DNA of 16,976 nt, from NCBI GenBank assembly GCA_023389455.1, contig JAEWEJ010000283.1, forward strand, positions 1 through 16,976. Direction: 5' to 3'. A program made the position numbers and the translations under genes. The notes below the pieces were generated by a model that was not told where the DNA came from, made no database searches, and worked only from the letters and a program-made list of their open reading frames with translations. Positions 1 to 6,505 of this stretch are shown here, piece by piece. The first letter of the stretch is position 1. Each line of letters opens with the position of its first letter. This stretch comes from Actinomycetes bacterium. GTDB lineage: Bacteria > Actinomycetota > Actinomycetes > Actinomycetales > Cellulomonadaceae.

Positions 1-1091
1 GCCTGCTGCCCGGCGGCGCGGGCCGCGGCGACGCGCTCGGCGTGCGACGGCGGGTTCGCGGGGACGTCGGCGGGCCGGCGGGACTCGGCCTCGCGGCGCA
101 GCACGGGCACGACGTCCTCGGCGAGGATGTCGATCTGCTCGAGGACCGTCTTGAGCGGCAGGCCGGCGTGGTCCATGAGGAACAGCTGGCGCTGGTAGTG
201 GCCCACCTGCTCCCAGAAGGCGCCGTACCGGTCGATGACCTGCTGCGGGCTGCCGACGGTCAGCGGCGTCTCGCGCGTGAACTCCTCCATCGTCGGGCCG
301 TGCCCGTAGACCGGGGCGTTGTCGAAGTACGGGCGGAACTCGTCCCACGCGTCCTGGCTGTTCTTCCGCATGAACACCTGCCCGCCGAGCCCGACGATCG
401 CCTGGTCCGCGCGCCCGTGCCCGTGGTGCTCGTACCGCTGCCGGTAGAAGCTCACCATCTGCGCGGTGTGCTCCATGGGCCAGAAGATCGCGTTGTGCAG
501 GAACCCGTCGCCGTAGTACGCGGCCTGCTCGGCGATCTCGGGGGAGCGGATCGACCCGTGCCACACGAAGGGCGCGACGCCGTCGAGCGGGCGCGGGGTG
601 GAGGTGAAGCCCTGCAGCGGGGTGCGGAACCTGCCGCTCCAGTCGACGACGTCCTCCTCCCAGAGGCGACGCAGCAGCGCGTAGTTCTCGACGGCCAGCG
701 GGATGCCCTGGCGGATGTCCTTGCCGAACCACGGGTAGACGGGCCCGGTGTTGCCGCGGCCCATCATGAGGTCCATGCGCCCGTCGGCGATGACCTGGAG
801 CATGGCGTACTCCTCGGCCAGCCGGACCGGGTCGTTCGTGGTGATGAGGGTGGTCGCCGTGGACAGCACGATGTTCTTCGTGCGGCCCGCGAGGTAGCCG
901 AGCATGGTCGTGGGGGACGACGGCACGAACGGCGGGTTGTGGTGCTCGCCGGTGGCGAAGACGTCGAGCCCGGCGGCGTCGGCGTGCTCGGCGATCGTGA
1001 GCATGGCGCGCACGCGCTCGGTGTCGTCGGGGGTCCGGCCGGTCGTGGGGTCCGTCGTGACGTCGCCGACGGAGAAGATCCCGAACTGCAT
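1..1091 (-). CDS. LLM-class flavin-dependent monooxygenase, CE1758-like (3' end beyond window)
   Basis: This is a bacterial-luciferase-like (TIM-barrel) flavin monooxygenase, a family that oxidises organic substrates with reduced FMN or F420; the substrate here is unknown. Starting from the ATG at 1091, 363 codons are visible and the frame runs off the left edge, so the C-terminus is missing. The N-terminus MQFGIFSVGDVTTDP, the ATGEHHNPPF block (about residues 46-55) and the LSTATTLITTNDPVRLAEEY stretch (about 76-95) are typical of luciferase-like monooxygenases. The opening resembles the actinobacterial CE1758 subfamily, known to be paired with a CE1759-type FMN reductase; such a partner could lie just left of the window, which I cannot see. 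The ATG is supported by an AGGTG ribosome binding site a few bases upstream. The gene is separated from the export cassette by 69 bp containing a dyad (1113-1130), so it probably has its own promoter. The family call is firm; the subfamily is from memory. Confidence 0.9.
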   Translation of the reverse strand, partial: MQFGIFSVGDVTTDPTTGRTPDDTERVRAMLTIAEHADAAGLDVFATGEHHNPPFVPSSPTTMLGYLAGRTKNIVLSTATTLITTNDPVRLAEEYAMLQVIADGRMDLMMGRGNTGPVYPWFGKDIRQGIPLAVENYALLRRLWEEDVVDWSGRFRTPLQGFTSTPRPLDGVAPFVWHGSIRSPEIAEQAAYYGDGFLHNAIFWPMEHTAQMVSFYRQRYEHHGHGRADQAIVGLGGQVFMRKNSQDAWDEFRPYFDNAPVYGHGPTMEEFTRETPLTVGSPQQVIDRYGAFWEQVGHYQRQLFLMDHAGLPLKTVLEQIDILAEDVVPVLRREAESRRPADVPANPPSHAERVAAARAAGQQ

Positions 1092-1112
1092 GGTGCACCT
1101 CGCTGGTCCAGG

Positions 1113-1130
1113 TCGATGCGTTTGCATCGA
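1113..1130. promoter_or_regulatory. Inverted repeat upstream of the flavin monooxygenase, candidate operator
   Basis: TCGATGC-GTTT-GCATCGA is a perfect 7-bp inverted repeat with a 4-base centre, ending 21 bp before the ATG at 1091. An ATTCAA block (TTGAAT on the minus strand, 1138-1143) could be a -35 element, with the dyad then falling at the -10, but no good -10 hexamer is visible. The position suits a repressor site. The regulator is not identified. Confidence 0.4.
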
Positions 1131-1160
1131 TCTGCCGATTCAACCGGGCGTCGGACCGGC

Positions 1161-1430
1161 CTATTCCCTCACGGGTGCGGCCGTGCCGGGCGTCGGGCCC
1201 GGGGTGGCGGCGAGGCCCGCCGGGGCCGTCGTGGTCGGCGTCGGGGAGGGCGTCGGGCCGGGGCTCACGCGCACCACCGTCGTCACCTCGACGGTGTGCG
1301 TGAGCAGCGCGTCCGTCGCACCCGGGACGCGGTCGACGGCGGTCGCCGCCACGACGAGCGCGAGCACGGCCAGCCGGACCCAGGTGCCGCGCCCCGGGGG
1401 CGTGCGGCACTCACCCGCCGACGAACGCAT
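1161..1430 (-). CDS. Small exported Pro/Thr-rich protein at the end of the SipW-type cassette
   Basis: This 89-residue protein has a basic N-terminus, one hydrophobic stretch at about residues 17-32 (WVRLAVLALVVAATAV) acting as a signal peptide or anchor, and a low-complexity tail rich in Pro, Thr, Ala and Gly from about residue 57 (SPGPTPSPTPTTT). I do not recognise a domain. It is likely real because it has an AGGAGG ribosome binding site at 1434-1439, four bases before the ATG. Its start also overlaps the last 20 bases of the signal peptidase gene, which indicates translational coupling. It is the last gene of the three-gene cassette. The residues TDALLTHTVEV after the hydrophobic segment only weakly recall the TD-containing motif of SipW-type signals, so whether the neighbouring peptidase processes it is open. 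The tail suggests a cell-wall-spanning linker; this is inference. Confidence 0.7.
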   Translation of the reverse strand: MRSSAGECRTPPGRGTWVRLAVLALVVAATAVDRVPGATDALLTHTVEVTTVVRVSPGPTPSPTPTTTAPAGLAATPGPTPGTAAPVRE

Positions 1431-2124
1431 CGACCCTCCTGTCCTCGGAACGTTGGCGCACCGGCCGCGGCCGGCGCCGGGCCTCGAGCACCGACGCGAT
1501 CTCGAGCACCGCGAGCGCCACCAGCGGCGGCACCAGCATCACCGCGCGACCCGTGGCCGAGGTGGCCCACCGCAGCGGGGCGCCCCAGCCCCGGTGCACG
1601 TCGAGCACCACCCCCTGGACGCGCTCGACGGGGGTGGCGTTCGCGTCGGGCGCGGGGTTCGCGTCGCCCTGCGTGCGCAGGTACGGCTGCAGCACCGGCG
1701 TGCCGTCCTCGCGCACCACCGGCTCCGTGCGGCCCGTGCCGTCGCCCACCTCGCGCATCGCCGGCAGGTTGTGCAGCGACACGATGCGGTGGGTCACCAG
1801 CCCGGTGGAGCCGGGCGGTTGGAACGTCACGACCAGCCCGGGCTTGAGCTCCGAGGGGTCCGTGACCGCGCGCAGCACCACGACGTCCCCGGCGAGGAAC
1901 TGCGGCGCCATCGAGCCCGACGTCACGATGAGCAGCCGCTGGCCCTGGGACTGGAACCACAGCGGCGTCACGACGGACGCCAGGTAGGCCCCGACACCGA
2001 CGACGACCACCGCCCACAGCGCGGCGCTGGCGGCACGGCGCCACCAGGGGCCACGCCGGCGCACCGCCGGCCGCGGCGCCCGACGGTCCGTCCGGTGACC
2101 CGGCTCCGGGGGTGCGACGGTCAC
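1411..2124 (-). CDS. SipW/ER-type signal peptidase I
   Basis: A membrane-embedded signal peptidase that removes signal peptides from exported proteins. The 237 residues hold an N-terminal membrane segment (about 33-54), the nucleophile motif SGSMAP (Ser71), LVTHRIV with His112 where bacterial LepB enzymes have Lys, TQGDAN (Asp154), and a C-terminal membrane segment (about 194-213) followed by a basic tail. The Ser/His arrangement is that of the archaeal, ER (Sec11) and Bacillus SipW class, which handles dedicated substrates such as TasA. I chose the GTG at 2124 because it lies 8 bp after the stop of the upstream substrate gene and follows GAGG at 2130-2133. The frame stays open further upstream, but that stretch is antisense-like Arg/Gly/Ala-rich sequence inside the substrate gene. 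The upstream protein carries a matching SipW-type signal, so enzyme and substrate are co-encoded. Confidence 0.9.
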   Translation of the reverse strand: MTVAPPEPGHRTDRRAPRPAVRRRGPWWRRAASAALWAVVVVGVGAYLASVVTPLWFQSQGQRLLIVTSGSMAPQFLAGDVVVLRAVTDPSELKPGLVVTFQPPGSTGLVTHRIVSLHNLPAMREVGDGTGRTEPVVREDGTPVLQPYLRTQGDANPAPDANATPVERVQGVVLDVHRGWGAPLRWATSATGRAVMLVPPLVALAVLEIASVLEARRRPRPVRQRSEDRRVDAFVGG

Positions 2125-2132
2125 GGCAGGCC

Positions 2133-2813
2133 TCAGTTGTTCACCGTCTGCTCGGAGTCGAACCGCAGCAGCAGCTCGGCCGACGTGCCCTGGTACCGGT
2201 TGTCCGCGTCGCGCGACATCTCGAGGCGGACGCACAGCGCGTCGGTGGCCCCGGACCCGCCCGGCAGCACGCGGTCCTCCGCGTCCTGCCCCGTGGAGGG
2301 GTCGCCGACCAGGGGTGTCGCCTCGGACGGCAGGCCGTAGGTCACGCCCGCCGGGAGCAGCCGCGCGGAGTCGCCGAGCGTCCTCGCGTCCCCGGTCGGC
2401 GCGGTGCACGCCGGTGCCTCCAGCACCTCGACGCGCAGCTGCGAGGTCAGGTCGCCCTCGCCCACGCCCTCACCGGGCGTGGACGTCGAGCGGGCGGACA
2501 CGCTCACGGCGTACCGGAGCGCCAGGGAGCCCGCGTTGACGAGCGTCACGGGCGCGACCACCGTGCTTCCCGGGGCGAGCCCCTCGGCGGGCACCGGCAG
2601 CTCCGCCCCGCCGGCGTCCAGCACGACCGTGCCGGTGCTGAAGGTGCGCGTCAGCTCGTCCTCGTCGGTGAACAGCGCCGAGGTGGTGAGGGACGTGACC
2701 CCGACGGCGGCCAGCGCCAGGATCGTGCCGGTCGCCCAGACGCGTCGTCGCCGGGCGACGTCCTGCGGCGACGGCGCCGGGTCGACCATGTCCTCGAGCA
2801 GATCGTCGATCAT
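2133..2813 (-). CDS. Exported protein with SipW-dependent-type signal peptide (TasA/camelysin-like)
   Basis: A 226-residue secreted protein, the likely client of the signal peptidase encoded 8 bp downstream. Residues 1-20 are cytoplasmic and acidic, followed by RRRR (21-24), a hydrophobic core (about 26-46) and the block ALFTDEDELTRTFSTGTVVL (46-65). That block matches the SipW-dependent signal pattern, in which A-x-FTD is followed by T-F-x-x-G-T-V. The mature part is beta-rich, has only two Cys (136 and 194, possibly a disulfide), and ends in YQGTSAELLLRFDSEQTVNN, a type of ending common in TasA/camelysin-like or 'alternate signal' actinobacterial exported proteins. These are known matrix-fibre or surface proteins in Firmicutes; the role here is inferred. 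The ATG at 2813 has an AGGGGGA ribosome binding site. The c-di-GMP enzyme gene ends 112 bp upstream on the same strand. Confidence 0.85.
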   Translation of the reverse strand: MIDDLLEDMVDPAPSPQDVARRRRVWATGTILALAAVGVTSLTTSALFTDEDELTRTFSTGTVVLDAGGAELPVPAEGLAPGSTVVAPVTLVNAGSLALRYAVSVSARSTSTPGEGVGEGDLTSQLRVEVLEAPACTAPTGDARTLGDSARLLPAGVTYGLPSEATPLVGDPSTGQDAEDRVLPGGSGATDALCVRLEMSRDADNRYQGTSAELLLRFDSEQTVNN

Positions 2814-2923
2814 CGTCGGTCCCCCTCAGGCTGACGGCACGGTGGCGGCGGGCCGTGGGCAGGGTCCGCCGTCATCGGTACCTGTCGGCACCCGCGGGCC
2901 GCGGCTGAAGAGGGAGCGTCGAT

Positions 2924-2943
2924 CTTCACCCGATCGAGTGAAG
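2924..2943. promoter_or_regulatory. 20-bp near-perfect palindrome over the stop codon of the GGDEF-EAL gene
   Basis: CTTCAC-C-CGATCG-A-GTGAAG is symmetric at 18 of 20 positions, with one mismatched pair. It covers the TGA stop of the c-di-GMP enzyme (2926-2928) and lies about 110 bp before the start of the exported-protein gene. It may be a regulator site for the SipW cassette or a small hairpin at the end of the upstream message. It lacks a T-run, so a classical terminator is unlikely. Confidence 0.4.
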
Positions 2944-4941
2944 CGCCTGTCCGTCGGGCGGGTGCACGGCGCTCGCCGGTGCGGGGTGCGCCCACAGGAA
3001 CCCCTGGGCGCGGTCCACCTCCAGCCGGGCGAGGGTCAGCGCGGTCTGCTCGTCCTCGACGCCCTCCGCCACGACCCGCAGCCCGAAGGAGTGCGCAAGG
3101 TCGACCATCGCCTTGACGACCACCTCGGACCCCGCCCGGCCGCCCTCGCCGAGGTCGGCGACGAACAGCCGGTCGATCTTCAGCTCCGCGACGGGCAGGT
3201 CCCGCAGCTGCGAGATCGACGTGGTGCCCGTGCCGAAGTCGTCGATCGCCACGCCGACCCCCAGGCGGCTCAGGCGCTCGAGCACCGGCACGACGCGGGA
3301 CGGGTCCGCGACCAGCGCCGTCTCGGTGATCTCCACCTCGAGCAGCGACGGCTCGACCTCGTGCTCGGCGAGCAGCGCCTCGATCACCTCGACGACCGTG
3401 GGGCTCACGACGTCGTGCGCCGACAGGTTCACCGCCACCGGCGCCCGCCGGCCCTCGGTGCGCCAGATCGCGAGCTGGCGCACCGACTCCTCGAGGGCGA
3501 ACGCCGTGATGCGGTGGATCAGGCCCGACTGCTCCGCCAGCGGCACGAACGCCCCCGGCGCCAGCAGCCCGCGGGTCGGGTGGCGCCACCGGATCAGCGC
3601 CTCGAGCCCCACCACCCGCTGCGACGAGAGCTCGATCTTCGGCTGGTAGTGCATCTCGAGCTGCGACACCGCGCCCGGCTCGGTGCGCGCCTCCAGGGCC
3701 TGGTGCAGCTCGCCCAGGAGCACGAGGCGGGCGGGCGACGAGTCGTCCTCGTCCGGCGAGTACACGCTGACGCCGGTCCGGTGGTGCTTGGCCGCGTACA
3801 TCGCGATGTCGGCGGTCCGCATGAGCGAGGACGCGTCGGCCGCGTGGTCCGGCAGGCAGGCCACGCCGATCGACGTCTCGACGTGCAGCGCGATGTCGCT
3901 GAGCTCGAACGGCCGGGTGAACAGCGCGCGCACGCGGCGGCCGAGCCGCTCGGCGTTCGCCACGCTGCGCACGTCCGGCAGCAGGATCGCGAACTCGTCG
4001 CCGCCGAGGCGCGCGACCACGTCGTCGTCGCGCAACGCCGTGCGCAGCCGCTCCGCCACCTGCTGCAGCAGCTCGTCCCCGCGGTCGTGGCCCAGGGTGT
4101 CGTTGATGTCCTTGAAGCGGTCGACGTCCAGCAGGATCAGCCCCACCCGCGCGCCCTCGTCCGCCACCTTGTCGATCGCGCGCTGCATCTGGTCGGCCAG
4201 CAGGCGGCGGTTCGGCAGGCCGGTGAGGGAGTCCAGCAGCGCGAGGCGCGCGTTCTCCAGGGCGGCCGTGCGCAGCCGCCGCGACGTCGAGTGGACGATC
4301 CGGAACAGCAGCAGCCAGAGCAGGACGAGGCTGCCGACGACCACGAGCGCGACGGTCCGTGTGGTCTCCCGCAGCGACTCCTGCGTGCCCGACCGGTCGA
4401 GCATGACCTCGGCGGCGCCGACGGCCTGGCCGGGGGCCACGCCGGGCTGCGCCGCGGGTGTGGCGGTGTCCTCCAGCAGGACCGGGACGTACACGTCGAG
4501 CACCGTGCTCTCGCCCGTCGCGGAGCCGTCGGCCCGGACGTCCGGCTGCACCGTGGCGTCCGGCGTGCCGCTGCCCATGACCCGGGCCAGCCGGTCGGCG
4601 TGCGGCAGGCCGGTGGTGGCGTCCTCCGAGGAGTACATGAGCCTGCCGTCGGCGCTCCACAGCCGCAGCTCGACCAGGTCGTCCGTGAAGGGGCGCGTGG
4701 CCGTCGTCAGCGCCGCCTGCTCCTCGGGTGACAGCACGCCCGTGACGAACGCGGTCGACGGCACCGCACCGGCCGCGTAGACCGCGACCCGCGCCGCGAC
4801 GCCCGTGCCGTCGCGCAGGGCCTGGGTCCGCATCTGCGACGCGGTCACGAGCACCAGCGCCACGCCCACGAGGACCATGCCGACCAGGCTCACGACCGCG
4901 AACCTGCGCGTGGGGCTCGGACGACGGCGACCAGCGGGCAC
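2926..4941 (-). CDS. Membrane-bound GGDEF-EAL c-di-GMP cyclase/phosphodiesterase
   Basis: This protein makes and/or degrades the second messenger cyclic di-GMP at the inner face of the membrane. Numbered from the GTG at 4947, it has a membrane segment at about 15-36, an extracytoplasmic sensor region at 37-198 of no recognised fold, a second membrane segment at about 199-217, a GGDEF domain at about 230-395 and an EAL domain at about 410-665. The cyclase motif GGDEF (315-319) is intact, with an inhibitory-site RDDD (306-309) five residues before it. The EAL domain keeps EAL (449-451), NLSA (507-510), EITET (539-543), DDFGTG (569-574), K590 and the AEGVE stretch (627-631), so both activities look possible. 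I prefer the GTG at 4941, five bases after GAGG (4950-4947); the GTG at 4947 would overlap that site. The gene lies upstream of and on the same strand as the SipW-type export cassette, so it may control a surface product. Confidence 0.93.
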   Translation of the reverse strand: MPAGRRRPSPTRRFAVVSLVGMVLVGVALVLVTASQMRTQALRDGTGVAARVAVYAAGAVPSTAFVTGVLSPEEQAALTTATRPFTDDLVELRLWSADGRLMYSSEDATTGLPHADRLARVMGSGTPDATVQPDVRADGSATGESTVLDVYVPVLLEDTATPAAQPGVAPGQAVGAAEVMLDRSGTQESLRETTRTVALVVVGSLVLLWLLLFRIVHSTSRRLRTAALENARLALLDSLTGLPNRRLLADQMQRAIDKVADEGARVGLILLDVDRFKDINDTLGHDRGDELLQQVAERLRTALRDDDVVARLGGDEFAILLPDVRSVANAERLGRRVRALFTRPFELSDIALHVETSIGVACLPDHAADASSLMRTADIAMYAAKHHRTGVSVYSPDEDDSSPARLVLLGELHQALEARTEPGAVSQLEMHYQPKIELSSQRVVGLEALIRWRHPTRGLLAPGAFVPLAEQSGLIHRITAFALEESVRQLAIWRTEGRRAPVAVNLSAHDVVSPTVVEVIEALLAEHEVEPSLLEVEITETALVADPSRVVPVLERLSRLGVGVAIDDFGTGTTSISQLRDLPVAELKIDRLFVADLGEGGRAGSEVVVKAMVDLAHSFGLRVVAEGVEDEQTALTLARLEVDRAQGFLWAHPAPASAVHPPDGQALHSIG

Positions 4942-4963
4942 GTGCACCTCGTGACTCGGGGGA

Positions 4964-4975
4964 CCCTCATGAGGG
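4964..4975. promoter_or_regulatory. 12-bp palindrome in the leader of the GGDEF-EAL gene, with a possible -10 upstream
   Basis: CCCTCATGAGGG is a perfect palindrome 23 bp before the chosen start at 4941. A minus-strand TACCCT at 4994-4989 fits the loose TANNNT actinobacterial -10 pattern and would start transcription near 4982, placing the palindrome in the early leader. No convincing -35 is seen. It could be an operator; the evidence is positional only. Confidence 0.25.
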
Positions 4976-5137
4976 GAACCTCCGGACCAGGGTAGGGCGT
5001 GCGGTCGGCGGCGGCGGGAAGGTCGCTGCCGTGGCGCGGCTGCCGACGCGGTTGCCGACCCGCGGGAACGCCGGGCGCGCCGCGCGTGTTGAGCGTCACG
5101 GTGCCGCCGTGCGGGCGGCGCCGGGAGGAGCGCGACC

Positions 5138-5575
5138 GTGACCGACCACCGGGCCTACCCCGTGACCAAGACCGACGAGCAGTGGGCGCTGGAGCTCGAC
5201 CCCCAGGAGTTCGCCGTCCTGCGCCGCGCGGGCACCGAGCGCGCGTGGACCGGTGAGCTGCTCGACGAGCACCGCGCCGGCGTGTACCGCTGCCGGGCCT
5301 GCGGCAACGAGCTGTTCCGCTCCGACACCAAGTTCGACTCGCACTGCGGGTGGCCGAGCTTCTTCTCCCCGCTCGCGGGCGACCGCGTCGAGCTGCTCAC
5401 CGACCGCAGCCTCGGCATGGTCCGCACCGAGGTGCGGTGCGCGCGCTGCGGCTCGCACCTGGGTCACGTCTTCGACGACGCCCCGCAGACGCCGACGGGG
5501 GACCGGTTCTGCATGAACTCCGTCAGCCTGACGTTCGAGCCGACGTCCGGCGACGGCTCGCCCGCCGGGATCTGA
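5138..5575 (+). CDS. msrB: Peptide-methionine (R)-S-oxide reductase MsrB
   Basis: MsrB reduces methionine-R-sulfoxide in proteins, repairing oxidative damage in the cytoplasm with thioredoxin-type reductants. The 145-residue protein is a full-length single-domain MsrB. Two CxxC pairs that bind structural zinc are present (Cys52/Cys55 in YRCRACGNELF; Cys101/Cys104 in RCARCGSHLGHVF). So are the substrate-pocket motif CGWPSFF (70-76) and the catalytic Cys125 in RFCMNSVSL. Cys70 is in the position proposed for a resolving cysteine in related enzymes. The GTG start at 5138 follows a strong GGGAGGAG ribosome binding site (5123-5130) by seven bases. It is divergent from the c-di-GMP gene across a 196-bp gap in which I see no clear msrB promoter. 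It is followed by a GC-rich palindrome, so it is probably monocistronic. No MsrA is fused or adjacent. Confidence 0.97.
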   Translation: MTDHRAYPVTKTDEQWALELDPQEFAVLRRAGTERAWTGELLDEHRAGVYRCRACGNELFRSDTKFDSHCGWPSFFSPLAGDRVELLTDRSLGMVRTEVRCARCGSHLGHVFDDAPQTPTGDRFCMNSVSLTFEPTSGDGSPAGI

Positions 5576-5577
5576 GG

Positions 5578-5591
5578 CCCGGGCGCCCGGG
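5578..5591 (+). terminator. GC palindrome just after msrB, possible terminator
   Basis: CCCGGGCGCCCGGG is a perfect 14-bp palindrome starting two bases after the msrB stop codon. It can form a short GC hairpin but has no T-run, which is common for putative terminators in high-GC Actinobacteria and leaves the call uncertain. Confidence 0.4.
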
Positions 5592-5693
5592 TATGCCGCT
5601 GCCGCGGCGGTCCCGGGGCGCTGTTCTGGGCCACCGGCGTGACGCGACACGCCGCGACACGCCGTCGGTCGCAGGAAGTCACCGTGGACGGCG

Positions 5694-5730
5694 CTGAAGT
5701 GGCGGCGCGTCCGTGCCGATAATGCCGATG
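5694..5730 (+). promoter_or_regulatory. Probable leaderless promoter of the NERD-like gene
   Basis: GATAAT at 5718-5723 is a good -10 element (5 of 6 to TATAAT). CTGAAG at 5694-5699, 18 bp upstream, is a weak -35. Transcription would start about 7 bases after the -10, at or next to the GTG start codon at 5730. No ribosome binding site precedes that codon, so a leaderless message is likely. The same stretch also reads GCCGATAA (5715-5722), the -10 consensus of FliA/WhiG-type flagellar or sporulation sigma factors, with TGAA 16 bp upstream in place of TAAA. Either sigma class is possible. Confidence 0.5.
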
Positions 5731-6473
5731 TGGACGAGGTCCTGACGGTTCGGCGATGGCGGCGGTACGGGGCCGACCGTCTCTACGTCACGCACGAGAC
5801 CGGTGCGCCCGTGGGCTCTGTCGACCTGCAGTCCGGCGAGGTCGAGGCCGAGGGTCCGGAGCTGGAGGCCCGGGTCCGCCGTGCCGCACAGGCCTACCTG
5901 CGGTCCGACGTGCCCGAGCTCGTGCTCCCGGTGACGTCCGGGCTCGCGTCGCTCGACGTGCTGGACGGGGCCCGGGAGGGCGCCGACCACCCGCGCGGCG
6001 AGCGCGGCAGCCCCGTCGGCTCGCGGCTGGACCGGATGGTCGAGGAGGGCTGGCAGACGATCCACGAGGTGCCCCTCGGCCGCCAGGGCACCGTCGTCGA
6101 GCACCTGCTGATCGGTCCGGGCGGCATCTTCACGGTCGCCGAGCGTCGCCACCCCGGCAGCGTCGTGGTCGCCGGGGCGCGGACCATCCGCGTCGACGGG
6201 CGCCCGGTGCCGTACCTGCGCGACGCCCGCCTGGAGGCCACGCGGGTGCAGGGCCTGCTGCAGGCGGCCGGGTGCGCCGGCGCCGTCGTGCGGGCCGTGC
6301 TCGTGGTCACGGGCGAGCTGGAGCGTCCCGCGCAGGCGAGCACGCAGGACGCCCTGGTCGTCGCGCGGCACGAGGTGCCGAACGTCTTCCGCCGCCTGCC
6401 GGAGCGCCTGGACCCCGCGCGGGTGTCGGCCGTGGCGCAGGTCGCCCGGCGGCGTACCACCTGGGCGCGCTGA
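5730..6473 (+). CDS. NERD (nuclease-related) domain protein, degenerate active site
   Basis: A 247-residue soluble protein. Residues about 95-200 resemble the NERD domain, a restriction-nuclease-like fold of poorly known function. GSRLDRMVEEGW (97-108) matches the G-x-x-A-E helix region, and VVEHLLIGPGGIFTVAERR (122-140) matches the core pattern D-H-x-x-x-G-P-x-G-x-F-x-x-(D/E)-x-K. Here Glu124 replaces the first Asp, Ala137 the acidic residue and Arg139 the Lys, so nuclease activity is doubtful. The N-terminal 90 residues contain no domain I recognise. The GTG start at 5730 has no ribosome binding site but sits at the expected transcription start of a GATAAT promoter. The MarR gene begins 32 bp downstream and may be co-transcribed. 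Coding is supported by a frame ending cleanly before the next gene and by the ordered domain. Function unknown. Confidence 0.75.
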   Translation: MDEVLTVRRWRRYGADRLYVTHETGAPVGSVDLQSGEVEAEGPELEARVRRAAQAYLRSDVPELVLPVTSGLASLDVLDGAREGADHPRGERGSPVGSRLDRMVEEGWQTIHEVPLGRQGTVVEHLLIGPGGIFTVAERRHPGSVVVAGARTIRVDGRPVPYLRDARLEATRVQGLLQAAGCAGAVVRAVLVVTGELERPAQASTQDALVVARHEVPNVFRRLPERLDPARVSAVAQVARRRTTWAR

Positions 6474-6505
6474 ACGACGCGACGCGGCTGCGGGAGGATG
6501 GGGTC

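Noticed and set aside
42..1847. Long plus-strand open frame opposite the monooxygenase and signal peptidase
   Set aside because: Compositional shadow of the minus-strand genes, with no ribosome binding site or domain.
2125..2409. N-terminal extension of the signal peptidase up to 2409
   Set aside because: It overlaps the C-terminal third of the exported-protein gene in another frame and reads as Arg/Gly/Ala-rich noise; the GTG at 2124 has a proper site and spacing.
2404..4731. Long plus-strand open frame opposite the GGDEF-EAL gene
   Set aside because: Low-complexity Arg/His/Gln-rich translation on the reverse of a gene with intact GGDEF and EAL motifs; a GC artefact.
5643..5662. Tandem copy of the 10-mer CGCGACACGC before the NERD-like gene
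   Set aside because: Only two units, upstream of the promoter elements, in GC-rich sequence; too little to call an operator or repeat array.
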